From Patiriisocius sp047731265 (GTDB taxonomy: Bacteria > Bacteroidota > Bacteroidia > Flavobacteriales > Flavobacteriaceae), in contig NZ_CP159835.1 in the NCBI RefSeq assembly GCF_047731265.1, forward strand, positions 1,116,001-1,180,000: 64,000 bases of DNA, given 5' to 3'. Shown piece by piece: positions 9,709 through 17,012 of the stretch. How positions within the stretch are numbered: position 1 is the stretch's first letter; every line of letters starts with the position of its first letter. Below the pieces are notes generated by a model. The model was not told the origin of the DNA. It did no database searches and saw only the letters and a list, made by a program, of their open reading frames with translations. The translations under genes were made by a program, and so were the position numbers.

Positions 9709-10110
9709 ATGTTTAATGATTTTAAGAAATTTATAATGACGGGTAACGTCATAGATTTAGCCGTTGCGGTTATTTTAGCGGGTGCTATAGGGCTAGTCGT
9801 AAAAGGATTTGTCGCTAATATAATGATGCCCATCATTGGTCACTTTGCCGGTGGAGTTGATTTTTCCGACATGAAAAAAGTATTAGACGAAGCAATGCTT
9901 GGCGCTGATGGTGCTGTGATTACACCAGAAAATGCTATTATGTATGGAGAATGGATAAATTCAATCATTAATCTTATTATAGTAGGATTTATATTGTTTG
10001 TAATCATTAAAGCGTATAATAAAACAAAAACTCCCCCTCCTGCGCCAGCTGATCCAGGACCAAGTGAGCTTGACATTCTAAAAGAAATTAGAGACTCCCT
10101 TAAAAAATAA
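9709..10110 (+). CDS. mscL: Large-conductance mechanosensitive channel
   Basis: MscL opens on hypo-osmotic shock to release solutes. I choose the ATG at 9709 (MFNDFKKFIMTGNVIDLAVAV), which begins the family's N-terminal amphipathic helix; the frame is open from 9628 but those 27 extra residues overlap the alr stop and are not family-like. The 133 residues hold two membrane helices (about 14-45 and 80-105), a periplasmic loop with FSDMKKVLDE, and a proline-rich linker leading to the C-terminal helix SELDILKEIRDSL. It is the last gene of the tdk-alr-mscL series and is followed by a strong terminator. Confidence 0.95.
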   Translation: MFNDFKKFIMTGNVIDLAVAVILAGAIGLVVKGFVANIMMPIIGHFAGGVDFSDMKKVLDEAMLGADGAVITPENAIMYGEWINSIINLIIVGFILFVIIKAYNKTKTPPPAPADPGPSELDILKEIRDSLKK

Positions 10111-10240
10111 GTTTTAATAACCCTCGGCACCTTTTCAATTGCAACCATCATAATTAAGGTTGCTAACAGTCTTTATTTAATTTTTCTTCAAATAATTAAA
10201 GAGCATTGTGTCTAAGTTACTCTGCCCTATATGTTTAAAA

Positions 10241-10278
10241 AACCACCCATTTCGTTTTCGATAGGGTGGTTCTTTTTT
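10241..10278 (+). terminator. Rho-independent terminator after mscL
   Basis: An eight-base-pair stem, AACCACCC at 10241-10248 with GGGTGGTT at 10264-10271, is followed by C and six T. It closes the tdk-alr-mscL series just before asd. Confidence 0.9.
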
Positions 10279-10339
10279 GGGTTAATTGAAAACTATTGGT
10301 CAAATAAAAGGTGTACTTTTATTCTTACAAATTGAAAAA

Positions 10340-11329
10340 ATGAAAATAGCTGTAATAGGTGCCACAGGAATGGTTGGCACGGTACTACTCAAGGTACTCG
10401 AAGAGAGAAATTTTCCATTAACCGAATTGTTGCCAGTCGCATCGACAAGATCTATTGGAAGGGAGCTCGTCTTTAAGGACAAGCTTTATAAAATAATAGG
10501 AATAGAAGAAGCTTTAAAAGCAAAACCTACTCTTGCAATTTTTTCCGCAGGGGGAGAAACCTCATTAAAATGGGCAACCAAGTTTGCAGAACAAGGGACC
10601 ACTGTTATTGATAATTCCTCTGCATGGAGAATGGATCCCACTAAAAAACTTATTGTTCCAGAAATAAATGCCAACATTTTAACAAAAGAAGACACCATTA
10701 TTGCCAATCCAAATTGCTCTACAATCCAAATGGTGATGGCACTTGCGCCGCTGCATAAAAAATATAAAATGCGCCGTGTTGTCGTTTCTACTTATCAATC
10801 TGTTTCTGGCACAGGAATCCACGCAGTAAGACAAATGGAAAATGAGGAAAATGGTATTAAGGGGGCTATGGCATATCCATATCAAATACATCAAAACGCG
10901 ATTCCTCACTGCGATGTTTTTGAGGAAAACGGGTACACAAAAGAAGAATTAAAGCTTGCGAGAGAACCTCAAAAAATATTGGACGATAGAACATTCTCCA
11001 TTACTGCAACAGCAGTAAGAATTCCAACATCGGGAGGTCATAGTGAAGCCGTTAATGTAGAGTTTGAAAATGATTTTGATTTAAATGAAGTTCGGCAAAT
11101 TCTTATTAGCACCTCGGGCATTACACTACAAGACGACCCAAGCACAAACTCCTATCCAATGCCCATCTTGGCAAAAGGCAAAGATGATGTGTTTGTTGGG
11201 AGACTAAGGCGCGATATGACACAAGAAAACACACTCAACATGTGGATTGTAAGCGACAATCTTAGAAAAGGTGCCGCTACTAATGCGGTCCAAATAGCTG
11301 AATATTTAATGATTAATAAATTGATTTAA
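10340..11329 (+). CDS. asd: Aspartate-semialdehyde dehydrogenase
   Basis: Asd reduces aspartyl phosphate to the semialdehyde for lysine, diaminopimelate, methionine and threonine synthesis. The ATG at 10340 (MKIAVIGATGMVG) places the NADP-binding motif at the N-terminus as in all homologues; upstream codons from 10286 overlap promoter sequence and are rejected. The catalytic cysteine is in NPNCST (C126) and the active-site histidine in SGGHSEAV (H234). At 330 residues the length is normal. Diaminopimelate made through this route joins D-Ala from Alr in the cell wall. Confidence 0.97.
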   Translation: MKIAVIGATGMVGTVLLKVLEERNFPLTELLPVASTRSIGRELVFKDKLYKIIGIEEALKAKPTLAIFSAGGETSLKWATKFAEQGTTVIDNSSAWRMDPTKKLIVPEINANILTKEDTIIANPNCSTIQMVMALAPLHKKYKMRRVVVSTYQSVSGTGIHAVRQMENEENGIKGAMAYPYQIHQNAIPHCDVFEENGYTKEELKLAREPQKILDDRTFSITATAVRIPTSGGHSEAVNVEFENDFDLNEVRQILISTSGITLQDDPSTNSYPMPILAKGKDDVFVGRLRRDMTQENTLNMWIVSDNLRKGAATNAVQIAEYLMINKLI

Positions 11330-11395
11330 CATGTTTTAATAATGTTGGATGTGATTCTGATTCTACTTGTAACGTTATGCCAAAACTTTTTAAAA

Positions 11396-11791
11396 ATGAA
11401 TGTCGTTAACACAATACTGCGCCATGGACTTGGAGCCAGGCTTTTAAGTTTTGGTCTTAATAAGTTTTTTGTTTGTGCCAGATTTTGATTTTACCCCTTA
11501 TCCCGAAGCTGAACACCTTTTTAAAACACTGCGGTTTTCTGGAGAGGCACCTACTAGAAAGGGATATATCTTGGGATAGGTTGGAATTACCGAAGTTATT
11601 GCAGGGATACTTTTGCTTCTAAAAAGATGGGTGCCATTTGCATTAATAATTTTGGTTCCTATACCAATAAACATCGTTTTATTTCACGTTTTTGCAAATC
11701 TTCCCATCATTGCCCAGCAATTTTAGTGGCAGCACTAAACGGCTATTTTATGCATAAACACTGGGGCTCATACCGTTCAAATTTCTCATAA
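11396..11791 (+). pseudogene. DoxX-like membrane protein, decayed paralogue of the gene at 16473
   Basis: Translated piecewise this matches the intact small membrane protein at 16473-16847. Frame one gives MNVVNTILRHGLG and FGLNKFF. Frame two gives FVPDFDFTPYPEAEHLFK, an in-frame TAG, then GITEVIAGILLLLKRWVPFA and INIVLFHVFANL. Frame three gives ILVAALNGYFMHKHWGSY and stops at 11789-11791. The intact copy reads FLEIAIGLLLVIKKWVPFA and NIFLFHVF at the same places. Two frameshifts and one stop destroy it. The dead copy sits immediately upstream of the first diheme lipoprotein, while the live copy sits immediately downstream of the second. Confidence 0.9.
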
Positions 11792-11810
11792 TACTCTCAT
11801 TTAGGAAGGT

Positions 11811-11841
11811 TTTGTAATTAAATAAGAATATATTAGCTTTG
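11811..11841 (+). promoter_or_regulatory. Bacteroidota-type promoter for the first diheme lipoprotein
   Basis: TTTG at 11811-11814, then 19 bases, then TAGCTTTG at 11834-11841. This matches the -33/-7 consensus TTTG and TANNTTTG exactly. The ATG follows 46 bases after the box. Confidence 0.8.
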
Positions 11842-11887
11842 TTAATTACCTAAATATCTATCAGATACCTAATCATCTGTAAAAATA

Positions 11888-13276
11888 ATGTATAATAAAA
11901 CTAATGCCTTTTCATTTTTTATCGCTTTTCTTGTTGTCTTTTCAGCTTGTAAAAGTGACGATGATAATGGTTATATTGCTTTAGAGATAACAACAGAGTC
12001 AGATATGACTGAAGTTTCTAAATTGGCGACTATTGAAATTCAAATTTTTAGTAATGACGCAAACATTCCTCAAGACGGAACATTAAGTGTAACATCCCCA
12101 ACAAATGGGACTGTAGTTGTAAATAATAACAATACACCTTCAGATTTACGAGATGATTTTATTTTATACGATCCAAATGAAAACTTTGTAGGGAGCGACT
12201 CTTTTCAGTACACTATTTGTTTGATGGATGGATCAGGTTGTAAAGTTGAAACGGTTTCAATTACTGTTCTTAATGAAACAATCGTTAATTTAGATCTTGC
12301 CAGATTTCCATATGCGACACTTTCAGAATATAATTTTTTTGATGGAAACTTGAGTGATATTACGGCAGGGTATGGTGTTCTTAAATATGAGCCAATAAAC
12401 CCTCTTTTTACCGATTATGCAATAAAAGCAAGATATGTTTGGATTCCCCCCGGAGAAAGAGCGTCTTATGTTGCTGACAATAAATCATTAGATTTTCCTG
12501 ATGGAAGTGCTTTGATAAAAGTCTTTAGTTATGATAATGTTTTGCCAACCAACACTACTCGTATTATGGAAACCCGAGTAATGGTAAAAATAGATTCTGA
12601 GTGGCAGTTTGCAGAATATATATGGAATGACGAACAAACAGAAGGGTTTTTAGATGATATTGGGGATGGTGGCTTCAAAGAAATCGAATGGCTTCAAAAT
12701 GGCGAGCCAATGTCTGTAAATTATAGATTCCCTGCCATGACGCAATGTATTATTTGTCATAGTAATGCAGGAACTACCGTTCCCTTAGGCATTAAGCCCC
12801 AAAGCATCAATACCACAATAGACTATAGTGATGGCCCAAGCAATCAATTACAAAAATTAATAGATTTTGGCTATCTTGAAAATAGCATTCCATCAACTAT
12901 TAATACTGCTGTTAATTGGAGTGACGCTTCTCAACCTGTTGAACTTAGGATGCGCTCTTATGTAGATATGAATTGTGGGAATTGCCATCAAGATGGAGGC
13001 TCAGGTGATTTTAGAAATATAAGATTAGCGTTTAACGATACCGAAACAAATTTGTTAGAAAGTATTATTTGTCAAGATGCAGATACGCCTATTCCAGGCC
13101 TAACGGGTCAAAAATTAATTTCCCCTCGAGATATAGATAATTCAATAATATATTATAGAATGGCTGAAGAAGAAGGCCTATACAAAATGCCCCAATTTGG
13201 GCAAACTCTAGTTCATACTGAAGGGCTAGCCCTGATGGAAGAATGGATAAACTCTTTAACTTTAAACTGCGATTAA
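11888..13276 (+). CDS. Diheme c-type cytochrome lipoprotein, copy A
   Basis: This 462-residue protein starts with a lipoprotein signal ending VFSACKSDDD (C21); the acidic residues suggest export to the outer leaflet of the outer membrane. Residues ~30-130 form an Ig/cadherin-like domain (DSFQYTICLMDGSG, VETVSITVLN). The rest has LSEYNFFDG and PINPLFTDYAIKARYVWIPPG, then two heme motifs, CIICH (C287, C290, H291) and CGNCH (C363, C366, H367), ending with KMPQFGQTLVHTEGLALMEE. From memory this resembles the SO2930/HNE_0200 diheme family. It is the first gene after a clear promoter and is paralogous to the protein at 14981. The redox partner is unknown. Confidence 0.88.
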   Translation: MYNKTNAFSFFIAFLVVFSACKSDDDNGYIALEITTESDMTEVSKLATIEIQIFSNDANIPQDGTLSVTSPTNGTVVVNNNNTPSDLRDDFILYDPNENFVGSDSFQYTICLMDGSGCKVETVSITVLNETIVNLDLARFPYATLSEYNFFDGNLSDITAGYGVLKYEPINPLFTDYAIKARYVWIPPGERASYVADNKSLDFPDGSALIKVFSYDNVLPTNTTRIMETRVMVKIDSEWQFAEYIWNDEQTEGFLDDIGDGGFKEIEWLQNGEPMSVNYRFPAMTQCIICHSNAGTTVPLGIKPQSINTTIDYSDGPSNQLQKLIDFGYLENSIPSTINTAVNWSDASQPVELRMRSYVDMNCGNCHQDGGSGDFRNIRLAFNDTETNLLESIICQDADTPIPGLTGQKLISPRDIDNSIIYYRMAEEEGLYKMPQFGQTLVHTEGLALMEEWINSLTLNCD

Positions 13277-13295
13277 TCAACTAAACTATTTTCTT

Positions 13296-14915
13296 ATGAA
13301 AAAAACATTTTTACTTACATTCTTGTTTGCGTGTTGCGCGACAACATACGGGCAAGTTACATTTACAAACCAAAATATTAATACAGATTATTCTGACCGA
13401 GGAATTGTTGACATGAACGGGGACAACTTAGATGACGTTATTTCTGTATCCAGCACAAGAATTCAAATTTTTCTTCAACAAGAAGATGGATCATTTGATG
13501 AACAATTAATAACAACAACTACAGCAAACAATACACCTTCTTGGAGTCTTGCTGCTGCAGATTATGATCGTAATGGCTTTACAGATTTACTTTACGGTGG
13601 TGGAAATGGGGTTACATTTATGAGAGCAAACGATTCGGGTACCGCATTTACTGAAATTTCAGGATCTCAGTATGTATTTTCTCAACGCTCAAACTTTGTT
13701 GATATAAATAACGATGGTCACCTTGATGCATTTGTGTGTCACGATGTTGAACCAAATGTTTATTATATTAACGACGGAAATGGAAACTTTACTTTTAATC
13801 AAGGTGGTTTAGGAGATTATCCTTCTGGAGGTAACTATGGTTCTGTTTGGGTTGATTTTGACAACGACAGAGATGTGGATATGTTTATTGCTAAGTGTGG
13901 GGGATCTTCAGAAAGAAGAGAGAACGAAATGCACGTTAACAACGGTGATGGTACGTTTACTGAGTCTGGCGCTGCTTTAGGGCTTGAAGATGATATGCAA
14001 ACATGGTCTAGTGCTTGGGCAGATTATGACAATGATGGAGATATGGATGCTTGGGTTGGTGCAAGTGCATTAGGCGATGGTTTCCATAGATTAATGAGAA
14101 ACAATGGCGACGGTTCATTTACAGACGTAATTGCTGCTTCTGGTTTAACCGGTTTTACAAATACAGACATAGAAAACCAAACCTACGATTTTGATAATGA
14201 CGGGAATGCGGATATCGTTTCGGGTGGAAGAATATTATACGGTAATGGAGATTTAACCTTTAACGTTTCTGACACTAATATAGGGAACGGTGGTTTTGGA
14301 GATCTAAACAATGATGGCTTTATCGATGCGAAGTCCTTTAGTGGGATTAATTTTAACAACGGGAACTCAAATAACTGGTTAAAAATAAACACAAAAGGAT
14401 TACAAAGTAATGTAGATGGTTTAGGTACTCGTGTTGAAATTACTACTGCAACTGGAACTCAAATTAGAGACGTGAGAAGCGGAGAAGGTTTTAGAAACAT
14501 GAGTAGTCTTAATACACACTTTGGTCTTGGCACGAGCGATATTGTAGAAACGGTAGTCGTTTACTGGCCATCTGGTGTTATTGACACTTTAGAAGATGTT
14601 GATGTAAACCAAGCAGTTGATTTAGTTGAAGGTAGCACTTTGTTAGGGATTGCTGACAATACTACACAAGACGATTTTATACTATATCCTAATCCTGCTT
14701 TAGATGTAATTAATTTTTCTGCATCTTCCTTAGAGGGTTACGAAGATCCTATTTACACTGTTTTTGACATGACAGGTCGTCGAGTACTTCATGGTCTTAT
14801 TCAAAGTAACTCTGTTGATATTTCTCAGCTTGCTCCAGGACAATATATTATGAGAGTAATTGAAAGAAAGTTTAAAAGAAACACTGCTAAAACAAAGCCT
14901 TTCACTAAAAGGTAG
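13296..14915 (+). CDS. FG-GAP/VCBS propeller protein with ASPIC-UnbV domain and T9SS sorting tail
   Basis: The 539-residue protein has a signal peptide ending in TTYGQ. Seven calcium-binding repeats follow (DMNGDNLDD, DYDRNGFTD, DINNDGHLD, DFDNDRDVD, DYDNDGDMD, DFDNDGNAD, DLNNDGFID), the number expected for a seven-bladed propeller. An ASPIC/UnbV domain comes next (NWLKINTKGLQSNVDGLGTR, FGLGTSDIVETVVVYWPSG). The end is a type A T9SS sorting domain (DDFILYPNPALDVINF, VFDMTGRRVL, LAPGQYIMRVIE) with an unusually long basic tail after it. The protein is therefore secreted or surface-anchored. It lies 19 bases after diheme copy A and 65 before copy B, so all three are probably co-expressed. Function unknown; adhesion or redox support are possibilities. 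Confidence 0.88.
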   Translation: MKKTFLLTFLFACCATTYGQVTFTNQNINTDYSDRGIVDMNGDNLDDVISVSSTRIQIFLQQEDGSFDEQLITTTTANNTPSWSLAAADYDRNGFTDLLYGGGNGVTFMRANDSGTAFTEISGSQYVFSQRSNFVDINNDGHLDAFVCHDVEPNVYYINDGNGNFTFNQGGLGDYPSGGNYGSVWVDFDNDRDVDMFIAKCGGSSERRENEMHVNNGDGTFTESGAALGLEDDMQTWSSAWADYDNDGDMDAWVGASALGDGFHRLMRNNGDGSFTDVIAASGLTGFTNTDIENQTYDFDNDGNADIVSGGRILYGNGDLTFNVSDTNIGNGGFGDLNNDGFIDAKSFSGINFNNGNSNNWLKINTKGLQSNVDGLGTRVEITTATGTQIRDVRSGEGFRNMSSLNTHFGLGTSDIVETVVVYWPSGVIDTLEDVDVNQAVDLVEGSTLLGIADNTTQDDFILYPNPALDVINFSASSLEGYEDPIYTVFDMTGRRVLHGLIQSNSVDISQLAPGQYIMRVIERKFKRNTAKTKPFTKR

Positions 14916-14937
14916 TTTTATAAATTATTATAGACAA

Positions 14938-14966
14938 GCACCATTAATCCTTTCTCTTAATGGTGT
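14938..14966 (+). terminator. Intercistronic hairpin (weak terminator or attenuator)
   Basis: A ten-pair stem, GCACCATTAA at 14938-14947 with TTAATGGTGT at 14957-14966, lies between the FG-GAP gene and diheme copy B. Only a short TTTG tract follows, so it may attenuate or stabilise the message instead of ending it. Confidence 0.5.
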
Positions 14967-14980
14967 TTGCATATTAAATC

Positions 14981-16369
14981 ATGAAATTGAAATTAACAAT
15001 ACTTAGTTTATTCCTTCTTTTATCACTAATAACTAGTTGTAACAGTGATGATGATTCTGGATATGTTGATGTAGATTTTTCTTTGGGCAATGATATCGCC
15101 CAAGTTATTCAACAACAATCTATCGTTATTTCTATTTTTGAAAATGATTCCAACGTACCTTCTATAGGAATTTTCAGCGTTGAGAATCCTTTACAAGGAA
15201 GTATCAGCATACAAACTAACGAAACTTCTGAAACTATTACAGATGACGTTTTGGTTTATACTGCAAATGAAACATTTGAAGGAGAAGAAATTATTAATTA
15301 TACTGTTTGTTCTAGCGATGGTTCTAATTGTACTAGCGCCACAATAACAATTACTGTAATAGCCAGAGGAGATATAAACGCAAACTTGTCTCAAGTGCCC
15401 CATCTAAAGCTTTCAGAATACAACTTTTTTGAAGGAGTATTAGAAGAGCTAAATCCAAACAATGGTGTAATTCCATACGAGCCTATAAGCTCCTTGTTTT
15501 CTGATTATGCCCATAAAAAAAGATTTGTTTGGCTCCCAGATGGTCAAAAAGCGACATATAATGGCGATCACGCGCCTTTAGAGTTTCCGATAGGGTCTAT
15601 TATTATAAAAAACTTTTTCTATGAAAATGTTTTGCCAGATCTTAACACTTTCATTATCGAAACGAGATTAATGATTCGTATTGATAGTAATGAAGAATGG
15701 CTTTTTGCAGAGTATTTTTGGAATGACGAACAAACTGAAGCCTTTTATGACACCGCGGGTGATGGTGGTTTCAAATTTATCCAATGGTTAGAAAATGGTG
15801 TTCCTCGTGAAGTAAATTATCGCATGCCTTCAGGAAGTGAGTGTTTTACCTGTCATAAAAGCGTTGATAGAAACGTGCCAATTGGAGTAAAGCCTCAAAA
15901 TCTAAATGGAATTTATGAATATGACGAAGGGTTAAAAAACCAACTTCAAAAGTGGATAGAGGTTGGCTATTTAGAGAACAACCTGCCCACAGACATTAAC
16001 ACAGTTATAGATTATAAGGACACCTCACAATCTCTTGAGATGAGAGTTAGATCCTATGTCGATATAAATTGTGCTAGTTGCCATAGAGACGAAGGCCACT
16101 GCAGCTATCGACCTATGAGATTCGCTTTCTTTGAAAACGATCAACCTGAAAGTTTAGGGGTTTGTGTAGAGCCAGATCAATTTTTAAATGGTCTTGTTGA
16201 TCAAAAACTCATAAAACCTGGAGATCCAGAAAACTCTGTTATTTACTTTAGAGTAAACAATACCGACCAAGATATGCGTATGCCTTTATTGGGACGTAAT
16301 ATTATAGACGACCAAGGAGTCGCGCTCCTTGCAGAGTGGATCAATTCTTTAGAGACTCCATGTAATTAA
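14981..16369 (+). CDS. Diheme c-type cytochrome lipoprotein, copy B
   Basis: Also 462 residues and clearly paralogous to copy A. The lipoprotein signal ends LITSCNSDDDS (C20), again with acidic residues suggesting surface export. An N-terminal Ig-like domain (EEIINYTVCSSDGSNC) is followed by LSEYNFFEG, SSLFSDYAHKKRFVWLPDG and two heme motifs, CFTCH (C288, C291, H292) and CASCH (C364, C367, H368). The C-terminus has LIKPGDPENSVIYFR and a distal MRMPLLG that could supply a methionine ligand. Divergence between the copies is spread along the whole protein, so the duplication is not very recent. A strong terminator follows. Confidence 0.88.
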   Translation: MKLKLTILSLFLLLSLITSCNSDDDSGYVDVDFSLGNDIAQVIQQQSIVISIFENDSNVPSIGIFSVENPLQGSISIQTNETSETITDDVLVYTANETFEGEEIINYTVCSSDGSNCTSATITITVIARGDINANLSQVPHLKLSEYNFFEGVLEELNPNNGVIPYEPISSLFSDYAHKKRFVWLPDGQKATYNGDHAPLEFPIGSIIIKNFFYENVLPDLNTFIIETRLMIRIDSNEEWLFAEYFWNDEQTEAFYDTAGDGGFKFIQWLENGVPREVNYRMPSGSECFTCHKSVDRNVPIGVKPQNLNGIYEYDEGLKNQLQKWIEVGYLENNLPTDINTVIDYKDTSQSLEMRVRSYVDINCASCHRDEGHCSYRPMRFAFFENDQPESLGVCVEPDQFLNGLVDQKLIKPGDPENSVIYFRVNNTDQDMRMPLLGRNIIDDQGVALLAEWINSLETPCN

Positions 16370-16389
16370 AAACTCCTATAAACCAAAAA

Positions 16390-16432
16390 AACAGCCTACA
16401 TAAACAATGCTTATGTGGGCTGTTTTTTTTTT
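16390..16432 (+). terminator. Rho-independent terminator after diheme copy B
   Basis: ACAGCCTACATAA pairs with TTATGTGGGCTGT around a short loop and is followed by about ten T. It ends the diheme/FG-GAP unit and separates it from the DoxX gene. Confidence 0.9.
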
Positions 16433-16472
16433 GTTATCTTTAAAGAGCTATAACACTAAACCACACTATATT

Positions 16473-16847
16473 ATGAATTCAAAATTTACTACAATCTTAC
16501 GCCTTTTATTAGGTATTGCGTTATTGATATTTGGTGTCAATAAGTTCTTTCCGTTTATTCCTATTTTTGATATGGCGCCGGCAGCAGCAAATTTTATAGA
16601 ATCTCTAGAAAGCACGGGATACGTGCTCTACATAGTGGCCTTTTTAGAAATAGCAATCGGACTCCTATTAGTGATAAAAAAATGGGTTCCATTCGCACTT
16701 ATCCTATTAACACCTATAGCTTTAAATATATTTTTATTTCATGTTTTTCTCGATGTCTCAGGAATTGCAGTAGCAATTGTAATTGCAGCTATAAACGCAA
16801 TTTTAATTTATAAATATTGGAAGGCATATAGACCGTTATTTCAATAG
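16473..16847 (+). CDS. DoxX-like small membrane protein
   Basis: This 124-residue protein has four predicted membrane helices and the DoxX-like sequence LRLLLGIALLIFGVNKFF at its N-terminus. I take ATG 16473 because the frame upstream, open from 16407, lies inside the terminator of the preceding gene. Conserved features include FLEIAIGLLLVIKKWVPFA and LNIFLFHVFLDV. DoxX relatives are inner-membrane proteins linked to quinone or thiosulfate oxidation and to oxidative stress, but this subgroup has no fixed function. A TATCTTTA box at 16435-16442 could be its own -7 element. A dead paralogue lies at 11396-11791. Confidence 0.85.
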   Translation: MNSKFTTILRLLLGIALLIFGVNKFFPFIPIFDMAPAAANFIESLESTGYVLYIVAFLEIAIGLLLVIKKWVPFALILLTPIALNIFLFHVFLDVSGIAVAIVIAAINAILIYKYWKAYRPLFQ

Positions 16848-16900
16848 TAATCAAATTGATATTCTGCACTTTAATATCAGCTTTAAAGCTACGATAATAG

Positions 16901-16908
16901 TACTTTTG
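16901..16908 (+). promoter_or_regulatory. Possible -7 box for the prolyl oligopeptidase gene
   Basis: TACTTTTG matches TANNTTTG. The -33 partner is weak (TTTA about 15 bases upstream). The leader to the ATG at 17013 would be about 100 bases. Confidence 0.45.
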
Positions 16909-17012
16909 TTATAGTGTTGTGAGTTCTTAATTCAAACTCCATCCTATTTTAAATAAAGAAAGGTGAATGATTTATTCTGCACATCTTTCATATTAATAAA
17001 TAATGTGTTCCA

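Noticed and set aside
16407..16472. Upstream start for the DoxX-like protein
   Set aside because: These codons lie within the terminator hairpin of the preceding gene; ATG 16473 gives the family N-terminus.
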